Positions 35,313-46,817 of a stretch of 64,000 nt of DNA are shown piece by piece (within the stretch, counting starts at the first letter, position 1; the number at the start of each line of letters is the position of its first letter). The stretch is from assembly GCF_004309355.1 (NCBI RefSeq), contig NZ_BJCC01000016.1, positions 1 to 64,000 on the forward strand, given 5' to 3'. A program made the position numbers and the translations under genes. The notes under the pieces are model-generated. The model was given only the letters and a program-made list of their open reading frames with translations. It did no database searches and was not told where the DNA came from. Origin of the DNA: Enterococcus florum. Lineage in GTDB: Bacteria > Bacillota > Bacilli > Lactobacillales > Enterococcaceae.

Positions 35313-35476
35313 GGTGCTGTTTGCAGGAGTGCAGAGGCACTGGGGGGTTCTTTCTAGAATCCGTCGGCTTTGAAACGAGAGGTTGCGACACGCCCGGACG
35401 CTTTGCCACGGACGAGTGTGACGGAGATTTTCGTGGAGCTATGTCTACTTTTAAAATAGGCGAAGGAGGGAACAAG
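35313..35476 (+). promoter_or_regulatory. Long structured 5' leader of the S10 operon
   Basis: A GC-richer untranslated leader of about 160 bases. Nested complementarities include GTGC/GCAC around TGC/GCA (about 35313-35340), and TCCGTC (35360-35365) with GACGGA (35420-35425) enclosing ACAC (35388-35391) with GTGT (35416-35419). In E. coli L4 controls its operon through such a leader; whether this one works alike is inference. An open frame across it lacks a ribosome site and is not considered coding. Confidence 0.55.
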
Positions 35477-35785
35477 ATGGCAAAACAAAAAATTCGTATC
35501 CGTTTAAAAGCGTATGAACATGGTATTTTAGATCAATCAGCGGATAAAATCGTGGAAACTGCAAAAAGAACTGGAGCTAGCGTGTCTGGTCCAATTCCAT
35601 TACCAACAGAACGCAGTCTTTACACAGTGATCCGTGCGACTCATAAATACAAAGATTCACGCGAACAATTCGAAATGCGTACACACAAACGTCTAATCGA
35701 CATTGTGAACCCTACACCAAAAACAGTTGATGCTTTGATGAAGCTTGACTTGCCAAGCGGTGTAAATATTGAAATCAAACTATAA
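35477..35785 (+). CDS. rpsJ: 30S ribosomal protein S10
   Basis: A 102-residue protein of the 30S head, which in E. coli also partners NusB in antitermination. The sequence begins [29 protein letters not shown] and keeps the loop [29 protein letters not shown]. The start is ATG 35477 after GAAGGAGGG; the open frame extends upstream without a site. It opens the eleven-gene S10 operon. Confidence 0.98.
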   Translation: MAKQKIRIRLKAYEHGILDQSADKIVETAKRTGASVSGPIPLPTERSLYTVIRATHKYKDSREQFEMRTHKRLIDIVNPTPKTVDALMKLDLPSGVNIEIKL

Positions 35786-35806
35786 TAAGAAGATGGAGGT
35801 GTAATC

Positions 35807-36436
35807 ATGACCAAAGGAATCTTAGGGAAAAAAGTGGGAATGACTCAAATCTTCACAGAATCTGGTGAATTAATTCCGGTTACTGTAATCGAAGCTACAC
35901 CAAACGTTGTTTTACAAGTGAAAACAATGGAAAACGATGGCTACGAAGCAGTTCAATTAGGTTACCAAGAAATGCGTGAAGTTTTGTCTAACAAACCTGC
36001 GAAAGGTCATGTTGCAAAAGCAAACACGGCTCCTAAGCGCTTCATTCGAGAATTCAAAGATGTTGAGCTGGGAGATTATGAAGTAGGACAAGAAGTGAAA
36101 GTAGATACTTTCCAAGCTGGAGACATCATTGATGTTACCGGAACGACAAAAGGTAAAGGATTCCAAGGCGTTATCAAACGTTACGGACAAAGCCGCGGAC
36201 CAATGGGCCACGGATCTCGTTACCACCGTCGTCCTGGATCTATGGGTCCTGTTGCACCGAACCGTGTATTTAAAAATAAACGCTTAGCTGGTCGTATGGG
36301 CGGCAATCGCGTAACGATCCAAAACTTGGAAATCGTTCGTGTTGACGCAGAACGTAATGTTATCTTGATCAAAGGTAATGTGCCGGGCGCTAAAAAATCA
36401 TTGATTACAATCAAATCCGCTGTAAAAGCGAAATAA
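35807..36436 (+). CDS. rplC: 50S ribosomal protein L3
   Basis: A 209-residue early-assembly protein near the peptidyl transferase centre. The opening [16 protein letters not shown] and the internal loop [21 protein letters not shown], which reaches towards the catalytic centre and is methylated on Gln in some bacteria, are standard. Full length, with ATGGAGGTG upstream. Second gene of the S10 operon, 21 bp after rpsJ. Confidence 0.98.
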   Translation: MTKGILGKKVGMTQIFTESGELIPVTVIEATPNVVLQVKTMENDGYEAVQLGYQEMREVLSNKPAKGHVAKANTAPKRFIREFKDVELGDYEVGQEVKVDTFQAGDIIDVTGTTKGKGFQGVIKRYGQSRGPMGHGSRYHRRPGSMGPVAPNRVFKNKRLAGRMGGNRVTIQNLEIVRVDAERNVILIKGNVPGAKKSLITIKSAVKAK

Positions 36437-36463
36437 TTGTCATAGGAAAGGAGGAACTAAGGA

Positions 36464-37087
36464 ATGCCGAATGTAGCATTATTCAAACAAGATGGAACTC
36501 AAAACGGTGAAATCACTTTAAACGAAGAAATCTTCGGAATCGAACCAAATGAAAGTGTTGTGTTTGATGCAATCATCATGCAACGCGCTTCATTAAGACA
36601 AGGAACACATGCTGTGAAAAACCGCAGCGCAGTTCGTGGCGGTGGCCGCAAACCATGGCGCCAAAAAGGAACTGGACGTGCTCGTCAAGGTTCTATCCGT
36701 TCACCACAATGGCGTGGAGGTGGCGTTGTCTTCGGACCTACACCACGTTCTTACAGCTACAAACTTCCTAAAAAAGTTCGTCGCTTAGCAATCAAATCTG
36801 TATTATCAGAAAAAGTTGCTGCAAATAATTTAGTTGCTGTTGAAGCTTTAAGCTTTGATGCACCAAAAACAAAAGAATTCAAACAAGTATTAGCTAACTT
36901 GTCTATTGACTCTAAGGTATTGGTTGTCTTAGAAGCAGATAACGAAGTTGCTGAACGCTCAGCTCGCAACTTGCCAAACGTGACTGTAACTACTTCATCT
37001 GACGTTAGCGTACTTGATATTGTCGCTAATGAAAAAATCTTAGCAACACAAACTGCTCTTACTCAAATTGAGGAGGTGCTTGCATAA
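36464..37087 (+). CDS. rplD: 50S ribosomal protein L4
   Basis: A 207-residue protein lining the peptide exit tunnel. The extended loop [28 protein letters not shown] is intact. Macrolide-resistance changes are known in this loop in other species, but none is evident by eye. In E. coli L4 autoregulates the S10 operon. The stop overlaps the start of rplW by one base, showing translational coupling. AAAGGAGGAA precedes ATG 36464. Confidence 0.98.
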   Translation: MPNVALFKQDGTQNGEITLNEEIFGIEPNESVVFDAIIMQRASLRQGTHAVKNRSAVRGGGRKPWRQKGTGRARQGSIRSPQWRGGGVVFGPTPRSYSYKLPKKVRRLAIKSVLSEKVAANNLVAVEALSFDAPKTKEFKQVLANLSIDSKVLVVLEADNEVAERSARNLPNVTVTTSSDVSVLDIVANEKILATQTALTQIEEVLA

Positions 37088-37377
37088 TGGAATTACTAGA
37101 CGTAATCAAACGCCCGGTGATCACTGAAAAATCTATGTTGGACATGGATGAAAAGAAATACACTTTCGAAGTGGACACTCGCGCGAACAAAACTTTAGTG
37201 AAACAAGCTGTTGAAGCTGCGTTTGACGTAAAAGTAAAAAACGTAAACATCCTAAATGCTAAACCGAAAGCAAAACGTATGGGTAAATACCAAGGGTTCA
37301 CGAAAAAACGTCGTAAAGCAATCGTGACGTTGACTGAAGACTCTAAAACAATCGAAATCTTCGATGCTGCTGAATAA
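37087..37377 (+). CDS. rplW: 50S ribosomal protein L23
   Basis: A 96-residue protein at the tunnel exit, docking site for trigger factor and SRP in bacteria. Typical blocks are [24 protein letters not shown] near the start and the basic [22 protein letters not shown]. The start codon shares one base with the rplD stop (TAATG), and GGAGG lies within the end of rplD. Confidence 0.98.
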   Translation: MELLDVIKRPVITEKSMLDMDEKKYTFEVDTRANKTLVKQAVEAAFDVKVKNVNILNAKPKAKRMGKYQGFTKKRRKAIVTLTEDSKTIEIFDAAE

Positions 37378-37414
37378 GCACAAGAATTAACTATCAAATA
37401 GGAGGGAAACAGAC

Positions 37415-38248
37415 GTGGCGATTAGAAAGTACAAACCTACCTCAAATGGTCGTCGTAACATGACAAGTTCTGATTTTGCTGAGATCACAACAAGCACACC
37501 AGAAAAAACCTTGTTAGAGCCATTGAAAAACAATGCTGGTCGTAACAACAACGGTCGCATTACTGTACGTCACCAAGGCGGCGGACATAAACGCCAGTAC
37601 CGTGTCATCGATTTCAAACGGAATAAAGATGACGTTGTTGCAACTGTTCAAACGATCGAATACGATCCGAACCGTTCAGCAAACATTGCATTAGTTCATT
37701 ATACAGACGGAGTGAAAGCTTACATCCTAGCACCTAAAGGCTTGGAAGTTGGCATGACTGTTGTTTCAGGAAAAGATGCAGATATTAAAATAGGAAACAC
37801 TTTACCTCTAGAAAACATTCCAGTAGGTACAGTGATCCACAACATTGAAATGAAACCAGGAAAAGGCGGACAATTGATTCGTTCTGCTGGTACAAGTGCT
37901 CAAGTACTTGGTAAAGAAGGAAAATACGTATTAGTTCGCTTGAACTCAGGCGAAGTTCGTATGATCTTAGCTGCATGCCGTGCAACGATTGGTTCTGTTG
38001 GTAACGAACAACACGAATTGATCAACATCGGTAAAGCTGGTCGTTCTCGTTGGATGCGCAAACGCCCAACTGTACGTGGTAGCGTAATGAACCCTAACGA
38101 TCACCCACACGGTGGTGGTGAAGGGAAAGCACCAATCGGACGTAAAGCGCCAGTATCACCTTGGGGACAACCTGCATTGGGATACAAAACTCGTAACAAG
38201 AAAGCTGCATCAGATAAGCTTATTGTACGTCGTCGTAAAAATAAATAG
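37415..38248 (+). CDS. rplB: 50S ribosomal protein L2
   Basis: A 277-residue core protein of the large subunit needed for peptidyl transferase activity and subunit joining. The C-terminal signature [21 protein letters not shown] with the conserved histidine is present. The N-terminus [17 protein letters not shown] is typical. The start is GTG 37415 after AGGAGGGA. It lies 37 bp after rplW. Confidence 0.98.
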   Translation: MAIRKYKPTSNGRRNMTSSDFAEITTSTPEKTLLEPLKNNAGRNNNGRITVRHQGGGHKRQYRVIDFKRNKDDVVATVQTIEYDPNRSANIALVHYTDGVKAYILAPKGLEVGMTVVSGKDADIKIGNTLPLENIPVGTVIHNIEMKPGKGGQLIRSAGTSAQVLGKEGKYVLVRLNSGEVRMILAACRATIGSVGNEQHELINIGKAGRSRWMRKRPTVRGSVMNPNDHPHGGGEGKAPIGRKAPVSPWGQPALGYKTRNKKAASDKLIVRRRKNK

Positions 38249-38290
38249 TTTCATTGACCATGTGTCGCACATTTTGAGAGGAGGTACACC

Positions 38291-38569
38291 ATGGGTCGTA
38301 GTTTGAAAAAAGGACCTTTCGCAGACGATCATTTGATGAAAAAGATCGAAGCACAACAAGGTGTTGAAAAGAAGAAAGTTATTAAAACTTGGTCTCGTCG
38401 TTCAACAATTTTTCCTAATTTCGTAGGATACACAATTGCTGTTTATGACGGACGTAAACATGTACCAGTTTACATCCAAGAAGACATGGTAGGACATAAA
38501 TTAGGTGAATTTGCACCAACAAGAACTTATCGTGGCCACGCTGCTGATGATAAGAAAACAAGACGTTAA
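38291..38569 (+). CDS. rpsS: 30S ribosomal protein S19
   Basis: A 92-residue 30S head protein that contacts S13 and the A-site finger region. [20 protein letters not shown] and the central [32 protein letters not shown] are diagnostic. GAGAGGAGG precedes ATG 38291. The length and the [12 protein letters not shown] end match the family. Confidence 0.98.
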   Translation: MGRSLKKGPFADDHLMKKIEAQQGVEKKKVIKTWSRRSTIFPNFVGYTIAVYDGRKHVPVYIQEDMVGHKLGEFAPTRTYRGHAADDKKTRR

Positions 38570-38590
38570 TTTTGAGGGGAGGAAATCAAC

Positions 38591-38941
38591 ATGGCAGAAC
38601 AACAAATCACATCAGCTAAAGCAACTGCAAAAACAGTTCGCACATCTCCTCGTAAAGCACGTTTAGTGATCGATCTTATCAGAGGAAAAAGCGTAGCAGA
38701 TGCAATTTCAGTATTGAAATTCACACCAAACAAATCTGCTGGAATCATCGAAAAAGTATTGATGTCAGCAGTTGCTAACGCAGAAAACAACTTTGACTTA
38801 GATGTTGAAAATTTAGTTGTCTCTGAAGCTTTTGTTAACGAAGGACCTACAATGAAACGTTTCCGTCCACGTGCAAAAGGATCAGCGTCACCTATCAACA
38901 AACGTACAAGTCACATCACCGTAGTGGTATCAGAAAAATAA
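38591..38941 (+). CDS. rplV: 50S ribosomal protein L22
   Basis: A 116-residue protein whose long beta-hairpin lines the exit tunnel. [24 protein letters not shown] is at the N-terminal side, and the hairpin [28 protein letters not shown] at the end is intact. GAGGGGAGG precedes ATG 38591; it is 21 bp after rpsS and 13 bp before rpsC. Confidence 0.98.
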   Translation: MAEQQITSAKATAKTVRTSPRKARLVIDLIRGKSVADAISVLKFTPNKSAGIIEKVLMSAVANAENNFDLDVENLVVSEAFVNEGPTMKRFRPRAKGSASPINKRTSHITVVVSEK

Positions 38942-38954
38942 GGAGGGATAATCA

Positions 38955-39611
38955 GTGGGACAAAAAGTAAATCCTATTGGAATGCGTGTAGGCATCATCC
39001 GTGATTGGGATGCTAAATGGTATGCCGAAAAAGAGTATGCTGAGTTTCTACACGAAGATTTGAGAATCCGTAAGTTCATCGCAACTAAACTTGCTGATGC
39101 CGCTGTGTCAACAGTTGAAATCGAACGCGCTGCAAACCGTGTGAACATTTCAATCCACACAGCTAAACCTGGTATGGTTATCGGTAAAGGCGGTTCTGAA
39201 GTCGAAAGCCTAAGAAAAGAACTAAACAAATTAACTGGTAAACGAGTTCACATCAACATCGTTGAAATCAAAAAACCAGATTTAGATGCAAAATTAGTCG
39301 GAGAAGGTATTGCACGTCAATTAGAAAACCGTGTTGCTTTCCGTCGTGCACAAAAACAAGCCATCCAACGTACAATGCGTTCTGGCGCTAAAGGAATCAA
39401 AACTCAAGTATCTGGTCGTCTAAACGGTGCGGACATCGCTCGTTCAGAAGGATACTCAGAAGGTACAGTTCCTCTTCATACATTGCGTGCCGATATCGAC
39501 TACGCTTGGGAAGAAGCAGATACAACATACGGAAAACTAGGAGTTAAAGTGTGGATTTATCGCGGAGAAATTCTTCCTGCTAAGAAAAACACTGAGAAAG
39601 GAGGGAAATAG
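38955..39611 (+). CDS. rpsC: 30S ribosomal protein S3
   Basis: A 218-residue protein at the mRNA entry channel with helicase-assisting role. The KH domain motif [21 protein letters not shown] is at about residues 74-94, and the C-terminal domain has [30 protein letters not shown]. The start is GTG 38955 after AAGGAGGGA. The end is basic, [14 protein letters not shown]. rplP begins 3 bases after the stop. Confidence 0.98.
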   Translation: MGQKVNPIGMRVGIIRDWDAKWYAEKEYAEFLHEDLRIRKFIATKLADAAVSTVEIERAANRVNISIHTAKPGMVIGKGGSEVESLRKELNKLTGKRVHINIVEIKKPDLDAKLVGEGIARQLENRVAFRRAQKQAIQRTMRSGAKGIKTQVSGRLNGADIARSEGYSEGTVPLHTLRADIDYAWEEADTTYGKLGVKVWIYRGEILPAKKNTEKGGK

Positions 39612-39613
39612 AC

Positions 39614-40048
39614 ATGTTAGTACCAAAACGTGTAAAACACCGTCGTGAGTTCCGCGGAAAAATGCGTGGCGAAGCGAAAGGCGGCAAAGAAGTGGCTTTC
39701 GGTGAATTCGGTTTGCAAGCCGTAGAATCTCACTGGATCACAAACCGCCAAATCGAAGCAGCGCGTATCGCGATGACTCGTTACATGAAACGTGGTGGGA
39801 AAGTATGGATCAAAATTTTCCCTCACAAATCTTATACTGCCAAAGCGATCGGCGTACGTATGGGATCTGGTAAAGGTGCTCCTGAAGGATGGGTTTCACC
39901 AGTTAAACGCGGCAAGATCATGTTTGAAGTTGCCGGTGTTCCTGAAGAAGTTGCACGCGAAGCATTACGTCTTGCTTCTCACAAATTACCAGTCAAAACT
40001 AAGATCGTAAAACGTGAGGAAATGGGTGGTGAATCGAATGAAGGTTAA
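39614..40048 (+). CDS. rplP: 50S ribosomal protein L16
   Basis: A 144-residue protein that positions A-site tRNA on the large subunit. [36 protein letters not shown] and [32 protein letters not shown] are family hallmarks. This is the region where evernimicin-type resistance maps in other cocci; no change is obvious. The end overlaps rpmC by 11 bases. Confidence 0.98.
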   Translation: MLVPKRVKHRREFRGKMRGEAKGGKEVAFGEFGLQAVESHWITNRQIEAARIAMTRYMKRGGKVWIKIFPHKSYTAKAIGVRMGSGKGAPEGWVSPVKRGKIMFEVAGVPEEVAREALRLASHKLPVKTKIVKREEMGGESNEG

Positions 40049-40229
40049 AGAAATCAGAGAATTAACCACTGCCGAAATGCTTGATCAAGAAAAACAATTG
40101 AAAGAAGAATTGTTTAATCTTAGATTCCAATTAGCAACAGGTCAATTAGAAAACACTGCACGTATTAAAGAAGTACGTAAATCGATTGCACGCATTAAAA
40201 CTGTGTTGCGCGAACAAACTGTAAAATAG
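40038..40229 (+). CDS. rpmC: 50S ribosomal protein L29
   Basis: A 63-residue two-helix hairpin protein near the tunnel exit. [57 protein letters not shown] is a full family match. The start at 40038 gives the usual length; an open extension to 40014 would add eight non-conserved residues. Its ribosome site (GGGTGGTG) lies inside rplP. Confidence 0.97.
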   Translation: MKVKEIRELTTAEMLDQEKQLKEELFNLRFQLATGQLENTARIKEVRKSIARIKTVLREQTVK

Positions 40230-40250
40230 TGGAAGGAGGCCATTTCCAGT

Positions 40251-40517
40251 ATGACTGAAGAAAGAAATCAACGTAAAGTTTATCAAGGACGTGTGGTATC
40301 TGACAAAATGGACAAAACGATCACTGTTGTCGTTGAAACCAAAAAGAATCACCCAATCTACGGTAAACGTATGAAATATTCTAAAAAATACAAAGCTCAT
40401 GATGAAAACAATGAAGCAAAAACAGGCGATATCGTGAGAATCATGGAAACTCGTCCATTATCTGCTACAAAACGTTTCCGTTTATTAGAAATCGTAGAAA
40501 AAGCAGTGGTTATCTAA
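40251..40517 (+). CDS. rpsQ: 30S ribosomal protein S17
   Basis: An 88-residue OB-fold protein binding the 5' domain of 16S r[60 protein letters not shown] is typical. AAGGAGGCC precedes ATG 40251. It closes the S10 operon; an unusually long 130-bp spacer follows before rplN. Confidence 0.98.
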   Translation: MTEERNQRKVYQGRVVSDKMDKTITVVVETKKNHPIYGKRMKYSKKYKAHDENNEAKTGDIVRIMETRPLSATKRFRLLEIVEKAVVI

Positions 40518-41016
<499 letters not shown>

Positions 41017-41051
41017 TCGGAAGTTTCAACCAAAGGAGGTGCGCAACAGTA

Positions 41052-41363
41052 ATGTTCGTTAAAAAAGGCGATAAAGTAAAAGTTATCTCTGGCAAAGACA
41101 GAAATAAAGAAGGCGTGATTTTAGAAGTCCTTCCTAAAAAAGATAAAGTTGTTGTTGAAGGCGTCAACGTCGTGAAGAAACATCAGAAACCTTCTCAAGC
41201 TGCCGCTCAAGGCGGGATTTTGGAAGTCGAAGCACCGATTCATGTTTCAAATGTGATGGTAGTCGATCCTTCAAATGGTGAAGCAACACGTGTTGGCTAC
41301 AAGGTAGTTGACGGTAAAAAAGTCCGCGTTTCTAAGAAGACCGGCGAAGTATTAGATAAATAA
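41052..41363 (+). CDS. rplX: 50S ribosomal protein L24
   Basis: A 103-residue assembly-initiator protein with an N-terminal KOW motif ([36 protein letters not shown]). The C-terminal half has [33 protein letters not shown] lies upstream of ATG 41052, with a slightly long spacing of about 11 bases. Confidence 0.98.
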   Translation: MFVKKGDKVKVISGKDRNKEGVILEVLPKKDKVVVEGVNVVKKHQKPSQAAAQGGILEVEAPIHVSNVMVVDPSNGEATRVGYKVVDGKKVRVSKKTGEVLDK

Positions 41364-41388
41364 AAATAGGAAAGGAGGATCTTACTAG

Positions 41389-41928
41389 ATGAACCGCCTA
41401 AAAGAAAAATTTTTAAATGAAGTAACCCCATCTTTGATGGAAAAATTTAACTATGATTCAATTATGGAAGTACCTAAAGTTGAAAAAATCGTCATCAACA
41501 TGGGTGTTGGTGATGCGGTATCAAACGCAAAAAACCTAGACAAAGCAGTTGAAGAATTAGCGCTGATCACTGGTCAAAAACCAATCATCACGAAAGCAAA
41601 AAAATCAATCGCTGGGTTCCGTTTGCGTGAAGGCATGCCGATTGGTGCGAAAGTAACACTGCGTGGAGAAAGAATGTATGAGTTCTTAGACAAATTGGTG
41701 TCTGTATCTCTTCCACGTGTACGTGACTTCCACGGAATCAGTAAAAAAGCCTTCGATGGCCGCGGCAACTATACTTTAGGTATCAAAGAACAATTGATCT
41801 TCCCTGAAGTAGATTACGATTTGGTTGATAAAGTTCGCGGAATGGATATCGTTGTCGTTACGACTGCTAAGTCAGACGAAGAATCTCGCGAATTATTAAC
41901 TCAACTTGGCATGCCATTCCAAAAATAA
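41389..41928 (+). CDS. rplE: 50S ribosomal protein L5
   Basis: A 179-residue 5S rRNA binding protein of the central protuberance. Characteristic stretches are [61 protein letters not shown] and the C-terminal [38 protein letters not shown] precedes ATG 41389. Confidence 0.98.
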   Translation: MNRLKEKFLNEVTPSLMEKFNYDSIMEVPKVEKIVINMGVGDAVSNAKNLDKAVEELALITGQKPIITKAKKSIAGFRLREGMPIGAKVTLRGERMYEFLDKLVSVSLPRVRDFHGISKKAFDGRGNYTLGIKEQLIFPEVDYDLVDKVRGMDIVVVTTAKSDEESRELLTQLGMPFQK

Positions 41929-41945
41929 TCAAGGAGGCGAAAAAA

Positions 41946-42131
41946 TTGGCTAAAAAATCAATGATTGCTAAAAACAAACGCCCAGCAAAACATTCAACGC
42001 AAGCATATACTCGCTGCGAACGTTGCGGACGTCCACATTCAGTTTATCGTAAATTTCATCTTTGCCGTATTTGCTTCCGCGAACTTGCCTACAAAGGTCA
42101 AATTCCCGGCGTGAAGAAAGCTAGCTGGTAA
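41946..42131 (+). CDS. rpsN: 30S ribosomal protein S14, zinc-binding type
   Basis: A 61-residue type-Z S14. The zinc ribbon is intact with C-x2-C in [10 protein letters not shown] and C-x2-C in [11 protein letters not shown]. The start is TTG 41946 after AAGGAGG, an uncommon start codon. Many Firmicutes keep a second, zinc-free S14 elsewhere for zinc starvation; none is in this window. It lies 17 bp after rplE. Confidence 0.97.
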   Translation: MAKKSMIAKNKRPAKHSTQAYTRCERCGRPHSVYRKFHLCRICFRELAYKGQIPGVKKASW

Positions 42132-42164
42132 AATACAACTCGCATAAAGGAGGTAAACAGTTCA

Positions 42165-42563
42165 ATGGTCATGACAGATCCAATTGCAGATTTTCTAACG
42201 CGTATTCGTAATGCCAACATGGTAAAACACGAAGCAGTTGAAGTACCTGCATCAAAAATCAAACGTGACATCGCAGAAATCCTGAAACGTGAAGGTTTCG
42301 TTCGCGATGTTGAGTATATCGAAGATGACAAACAAGGCATGATCCGTGTTTTCCTTAAATACGGTAAGAATGACGAACGTGTTATCACAAACTTAAAACG
42401 TATCTCTAAACCAGGCTTGCGTGCTTATGTCAAAGCTGACGAAGTACCAAAAGTATTAAACGGTTTAGGTATCGCAATCATCTCTACTTCTGATGGTGTC
42501 GTAACAGACAAAGAAGCTAGAGCGAAAAACGTCGGCGGAGAAGTATTAGCTTACGTTTGGTAA
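42165..42563 (+). CDS. rpsH: 30S ribosomal protein S8
   Basis: A 132-residue primary 16S rRNA binder. [38 protein letters not shown] is at the start, and the C-terminus [31 protein letters not shown] is diagnostic. The ATG may be 42165 or 42171; AAAGGAGG suits both. In E. coli S8 represses the spc operon. Confidence 0.98.
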   Translation: MVMTDPIADFLTRIRNANMVKHEAVEVPASKIKRDIAEILKREGFVRDVEYIEDDKQGMIRVFLKYGKNDERVITNLKRISKPGLRAYVKADEVPKVLNGLGIAIISTSDGVVTDKEARAKNVGGEVLAYVW

Positions 42564-42594
42564 TTTCAAACAATCCATGAGGAGGTGTCTTTAA

Positions 42595-43131
42595 GTGAGC
42601 CGTATTGGTAATAAGATCGTCGTTTTACCTGCTGGAGTTGAAGTGACTCAAAACGGAAACGACATTACTGTTAAAGGACCTAAAGGTGAATTGACTCGTA
42701 CTTTTTCTTCTGATATCGAAATGAAGATCGAAGGAAACGAAGTAACATTCACTCGTCCAAACGACAGCAAAGAAATGAAAACAATCCACGGAACAACTCG
42801 TGCAAACTTCAATAACATGGTTGTTGGTGTTTCCGAAGGATTCCAAAAAGCATTAGAATTAATCGGGGTCGGGTACCGTGCACAATTACAAGGATCAAAA
42901 CTTGTTTTGAACGTTGGGTATTCACATCCGGTTGAAATCGTTGCTCCAGAAGGAATTACGATTGAAGTTCCTGCAAACACACAAGTGATTGTCAAGGGAT
43001 CTAACAAAGAAGTTGTAGGTGAAGTTGCTGCGAATATTCGCGGAACTCGTCCTCCAGAACCTTATAAAGGCAAAGGTATCCGTTATGTTGGCGAATACGT
43101 ACGTCGTAAAGAAGGTAAAACTGGTAAATAG
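42595..43131 (+). CDS. rplF: 50S ribosomal protein L6
   Basis: A 178-residue two-domain protein near the factor-binding site. [16 protein letters not shown] is at the start, and the C-terminal [30 protein letters not shown] is the family mark. The start is GTG 42595 after GAGGAGG. It lies 31 bp after rpsH. Confidence 0.98.
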   Translation: MSRIGNKIVVLPAGVEVTQNGNDITVKGPKGELTRTFSSDIEMKIEGNEVTFTRPNDSKEMKTIHGTTRANFNNMVVGVSEGFQKALELIGVGYRAQLQGSKLVLNVGYSHPVEIVAPEGITIEVPANTQVIVKGSNKEVVGEVAANIRGTRPPEPYKGKGIRYVGEYVRRKEGKTGK

Positions 43132-43183
43132 TAGGTTTTTCCTACATGCGGCTTAGGCCAGCTTATTAATAGAGGTGACAATT

Positions 43184-43540
43184 GTGATTACAAAACCAGA
43201 TAAAAATAAAACACGTCAAAAGCGCCACATGCGTGTTCGTAGTAAAATCTCTGGTACTGCTGAGTGCCCACGCTTGAACGTTTTCCGTTCTAACAAAAAC
43301 ATCTACGCGCAAGTAATTGATGACGTAGCGGGTGTGACGCTAGCAAGTGCCTCTGCCTTAGATAAAGATATTTCAGGTGGAAACAAAACTGAACAAGCGG
43401 CTGCTGTTGGCAAATTAGTTGCTGAACGTGCTGCTGAAAAAGGTATTAAAAAAGTAGTCTTTGACCGTGGTGGATACCTTTACCATGGCCGTGTTGCAGC
43501 TTTAGCTGAAGCAGCTCGCGAAAATGGACTAGAATTTTAG
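43184..43540 (+). CDS. rplR: 50S ribosomal protein L18
   Basis: A 118-residue 5S rRNA binding protein. Family features are [38 protein letters not shown] and the C-terminal [33 protein letters not shown] 43184 is preferred because AGAGGTGA lies about 6 bases upstream and the length then matches the family. GTG 43175 would overlap that site. Confidence 0.97.
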   Translation: MITKPDKNKTRQKRHMRVRSKISGTAECPRLNVFRSNKNIYAQVIDDVAGVTLASASALDKDISGGNKTEQAAAVGKLVAERAAEKGIKKVVFDRGGYLYHGRVAALAEAARENGLEF

Positions 43541-43560
43541 GAAAAGGAGGAATACCATTC

Positions 43561-44058
43561 ATGGTTTATATCGATCCAAAACATTTGGAATTAGAAGACC
43601 GCGTTGTTGCGATTAACCGTGTAACTAAAGTTGTTAAAGGTGGACGTCGTCTACGTTTCGCAGCACTAGTTGTTGTAGGTGACAAAAACGGTCACGTAGG
43701 CTTTGGTACTGGTAAAGCACAAGAAGTACCTGAAGCAATTCGTAAAGCAATTGAAGATGCGAAGAAAAACCTAGTCGAAGTACCAATGGTAGGAACAACT
43801 CTTCCTCATGAAGTCATCGGCGTATTTGGTGGCGGACGTATCTTGATGAAGCCTGCCGTAGAAGGTTCTGGGGTTGCCGCTGGCGGACCTGTCCGTGCCG
43901 TCTTGGAATTGGCTGGAGTAGCAGATGTTACTTCTAAATCATTAGGTTCTAACACACCGATCAACGTTGTTCGTGCAACTGTTGAAGGATTAAAACAATT
44001 AAAACAAGCAGAAGAGGTTGCACAATTGCGCGGCATCTCTGTTGAAGATCTAGCATAA
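43561..44058 (+). CDS. rpsE: 30S ribosomal protein S5
   Basis: A 165-residue protein at the mRNA entry side with a double-stranded RNA binding-like N-domain. It shows [53 protein letters not shown], then [26 protein letters not shown]. The loop VVKGGRR where spectinomycin resistance arises in other species looks wild type. AAAAGGAGG precedes ATG 43561. Confidence 0.98.
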   Translation: MVYIDPKHLELEDRVVAINRVTKVVKGGRRLRFAALVVVGDKNGHVGFGTGKAQEVPEAIRKAIEDAKKNLVEVPMVGTTLPHEVIGVFGGGRILMKPAVEGSGVAAGGPVRAVLELAGVADVTSKSLGSNTPINVVRATVEGLKQLKQAEEVAQLRGISVEDLA

Positions 44059-44071
44059 GGAGGACGACATA

Positions 44072-44251
44072 ATGGCTGAATTAAAAATTACTTTAAAACG
44101 CAGTGTTATCGGACGTCCTCAAAACCAGCGTGATACTGTAAAAGCGTTGGGTCTTAAAAAAATGAATAGTACAGTGATAAAACCTGCCAATGATGCAATC
44201 AAGGGTATGGTCAACACTATCTCTCATTTAGTGGACGTAGAAGAAGTTTAA
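44072..44251 (+). CDS. rpmD: 50S ribosomal protein L30
   Basis: A 59-residue protein read directly from the sequence. It starts [20 protein letters not shown], continues [20 protein letters not shown], and ends [11 protein letters not shown]. The ATG at 44072 follows AAGGAGGA and the TAA is at 44249-44251. Position between rpsE and rplO and full family length make it certain. Confidence 0.97.
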   Translation: MAELKITLKRSVIGRPQNQRDTVKALGLKKMNSTVIKPANDAIKGMVNTISHLVDVEEV

Positions 44252-44293
44252 TACAAATGACGATGATTCGATCTAAGGAGGTGCCAATCTATA

Positions 44294-44734
44294 ATGAAAC
44301 TTCATGAATTACAACCTGCTGAAGGTTCACGTAAAGTGCGTAATCGCGTTGGTCGTGGTACTTCATCTGGTAACGGTAAAACTGCTGGACGCGGACAAAA
44401 AGGACAAAAGGCTCGTTCAGGCGGGGGTGTACGTCTTGGATTTGAAGGGGGACAAACTCCTTTATTCCGTCGTTTGCCAAAACGTGGATTTACAAACGTG
44501 AATCGCAAAGAATACGCGGTCGTTAATTTGGATGTCTTGAACCGCTTTGAAGATGGAACTGAAGTAACTCCTGTTGCTTTAGTGGAGGCTGGAATCGTTA
44601 AAAACGAAAAAGCTGGAATCAAAGTATTAGGAAATGGTTCGTTAGATAAAAAGTTAACAGTGAAAGCTGCTAAATTCTCGAAAACTGCACAAGAAGCTAT
44701 TGAAGCTGCTGGTGGTTCAATCGAGGTGATCTAA
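44294..44734 (+). CDS. rplO: 50S ribosomal protein L15
   Basis: A 146-residue protein with the glycine/arginine-rich N-terminal extension ([51 protein letters not shown]) that threads into 23S rRNA. The C-terminal domain ends [24 protein letters not shown] precedes ATG 44294. The stop overlaps the start of secY by one base. Confidence 0.98.
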   Translation: MKLHELQPAEGSRKVRNRVGRGTSSGNGKTAGRGQKGQKARSGGGVRLGFEGGQTPLFRRLPKRGFTNVNRKEYAVVNLDVLNRFEDGTEVTPVALVEAGIVKNEKAGIKVLGNGSLDKKLTVKAAKFSKTAQEAIEAAGGSIEVI

Positions 44735-46035
44735 TGTTTAAACTTTTAAAAGATTCTTTCAAAGTAAAAAGCATCCGATCAAGAATTCTATTTACTGTCT
44801 TTATGCTTTTGGTTTTCCGGATTGGAGCCCAAGTCACAGTTCCTGGTGTGGATGTCAGAGGTGTGCAGACACTGAGTGAAATGCCATTTTTCAGAATGCT
44901 GAATATGGTCAGCGGCTCAGCGATGCAAAACTTCTCCATCTTCTCGATGGGGGTCTCTCCATACATTACTGCTTCCATTGTGATCCAGTTGTTGCAGATG
45001 GATATTGTGCCTAAGTTTGTAGAATGGTCAAAACAAGGGGAAGTCGGACGTAAAAAGTTGAATCAAGCAACTCGCTATTTAACGTTGGTCTTGGCTTTCG
45101 TGCAGTCGATCTCGATCACTGCAGGCTTTGATTACTTCTCACAATTTGGGTTTGTGCCAAACAGAAATACGCAAACGTTTGTAACGATCGGAATCATTTT
45201 GACCGCTGGAACGATGTTCGTGACGTGGTTGGGTGAACAGATCACCGAAAAAGGGATCGGCAACGGTGTCTCAATGGTGATTTTCGCCGGGATTATTTCT
45301 CGTTTGCCATCTAGCATCAAAGACATCTATGACGACTATTTCGTCAACATTGAATCAAGCGATCTTTGGAAATCAGTTATTTTTGTGATCATCCTAGTTG
45401 CAGCGATCCTGCTGATCATCACATTTGTGACCTACTTCCAGCAAGCAGAGCGCAAGATTCCTATCCAATATACAAAACAAGTAGTTGGTGCGCCGACCAG
45501 CAGTTATTTGCCATTAAAAGTAAATGCTGCCGGAGTTATTCCAGTTATCTTTGCCAGCTCATTCATTGCAACGCCAAATGCGGTATTGCAAGCATTGGCT
45601 AATAATTATGGTGCAGAAAGCTGGTATGAAGTGTTGACACAGCTGTTTAGTTACAACACGATTCCAGGTGCGACCATTTACACTGTTTTAATTGTTGCGT
45701 TCACTTTCTTCTATGCATTTGTTCAGGTGAATCCTGAGAAATTAGCAGAGAACTTACAAAAGCAAGGAAGTTATATTCCTCGTGTAAGACCAGGAAAAGG
45801 AACGGAAGAATATGTTTCTCAAATTCTGATGCGCTTAAGTGTAGTCGGAGCGATCTTCTTAGGTTTGATTGCTTTGATTCCGATCATTGCTCAAATGGTT
45901 TGGGATCTGCCTCAATCAATTGGATTGGGCGGTACCAGCTTGCTGATCATCGTCGGAGTTGCATTAGAGACAGCTAAACAATTAGAAGGACTCATGTTGA
46001 AACGACGTTACGTCGGTTTCATGGATGAAGAGTAG
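44734..46035 (+). CDS. secY: Preprotein translocase subunit SecY
   Basis: A 433-residue channel-forming subunit of the Sec translocon with about ten membrane helices. The plug/TM2 region FSIFSMGVSPYITASIVIQLLQMDIVPKF, GEQITEKGIGNGVSMVIF and the C-terminal LRPYVGFMD-like end (RRYVGFMDEE) are typical. It lies inside the spc operon, coupled to rplO by a TAATG overlap. adk follows after a strong hairpin. Confidence 0.98.
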   Translation: MFKLLKDSFKVKSIRSRILFTVFMLLVFRIGAQVTVPGVDVRGVQTLSEMPFFRMLNMVSGSAMQNFSIFSMGVSPYITASIVIQLLQMDIVPKFVEWSKQGEVGRKKLNQATRYLTLVLAFVQSISITAGFDYFSQFGFVPNRNTQTFVTIGIILTAGTMFVTWLGEQITEKGIGNGVSMVIFAGIISRLPSSIKDIYDDYFVNIESSDLWKSVIFVIILVAAILLIITFVTYFQQAERKIPIQYTKQVVGAPTSSYLPLKVNAAGVIPVIFASSFIATPNAVLQALANNYGAESWYEVLTQLFSYNTIPGATIYTVLIVAFTFFYAFVQVNPEKLAENLQKQGSYIPRVRPGKGTEEYVSQILMRLSVVGAIFLGLIALIPIIAQMVWDLPQSIGLGGTSLLIIVGVALETAKQLEGLMLKRRYVGFMDEE

Positions 46036-46040
46036 ATAGC

Positions 46041-46063
46041 GTGTTGAGGACTCTCCTCAACAC
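46041..46063 (+). promoter_or_regulatory. Perfect hairpin in the secY-adk spacer
   Basis: GTGTTGAGGA (46041-46050) and TCCTCAACAC (46054-46063) form a 10-bp stem with a CTC loop. No T-run follows. It is probably an mRNA processing or stability element between membrane and enzyme genes of one transcript. Confidence 0.6.
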
Positions 46064-46085
46064 CAGTCTCGCTTCGCGAATCTAA

Positions 46086-46745
<660 letters not shown>

Positions 46746-46778
46746 TCTTTGCTGCCGACTTGAGAAATGCAGTTTGTC

Positions 46779-46807
46779 TTGCCAAGTCTGATGTTTTATG
46801 ATAGAAT
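46779..46807 (+). promoter_or_regulatory. Promoter ahead of infA
   Basis: TTGCCA (46779-46784), a 17-base spacer, then TAGAAT (46802-46807). It would allow infA, the S13/S11 genes and rpoA to be transcribed apart from the spc operon. Confidence 0.75.
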
Positions 46808-46817
46808 ATGTCAGTCC

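Noticed and set aside
35321-35476. In-frame open extension upstream of rpsJ
   Set aside because: No ribosome site for an earlier start; S10 has its normal length from 35477 and the stretch is leader RNA.
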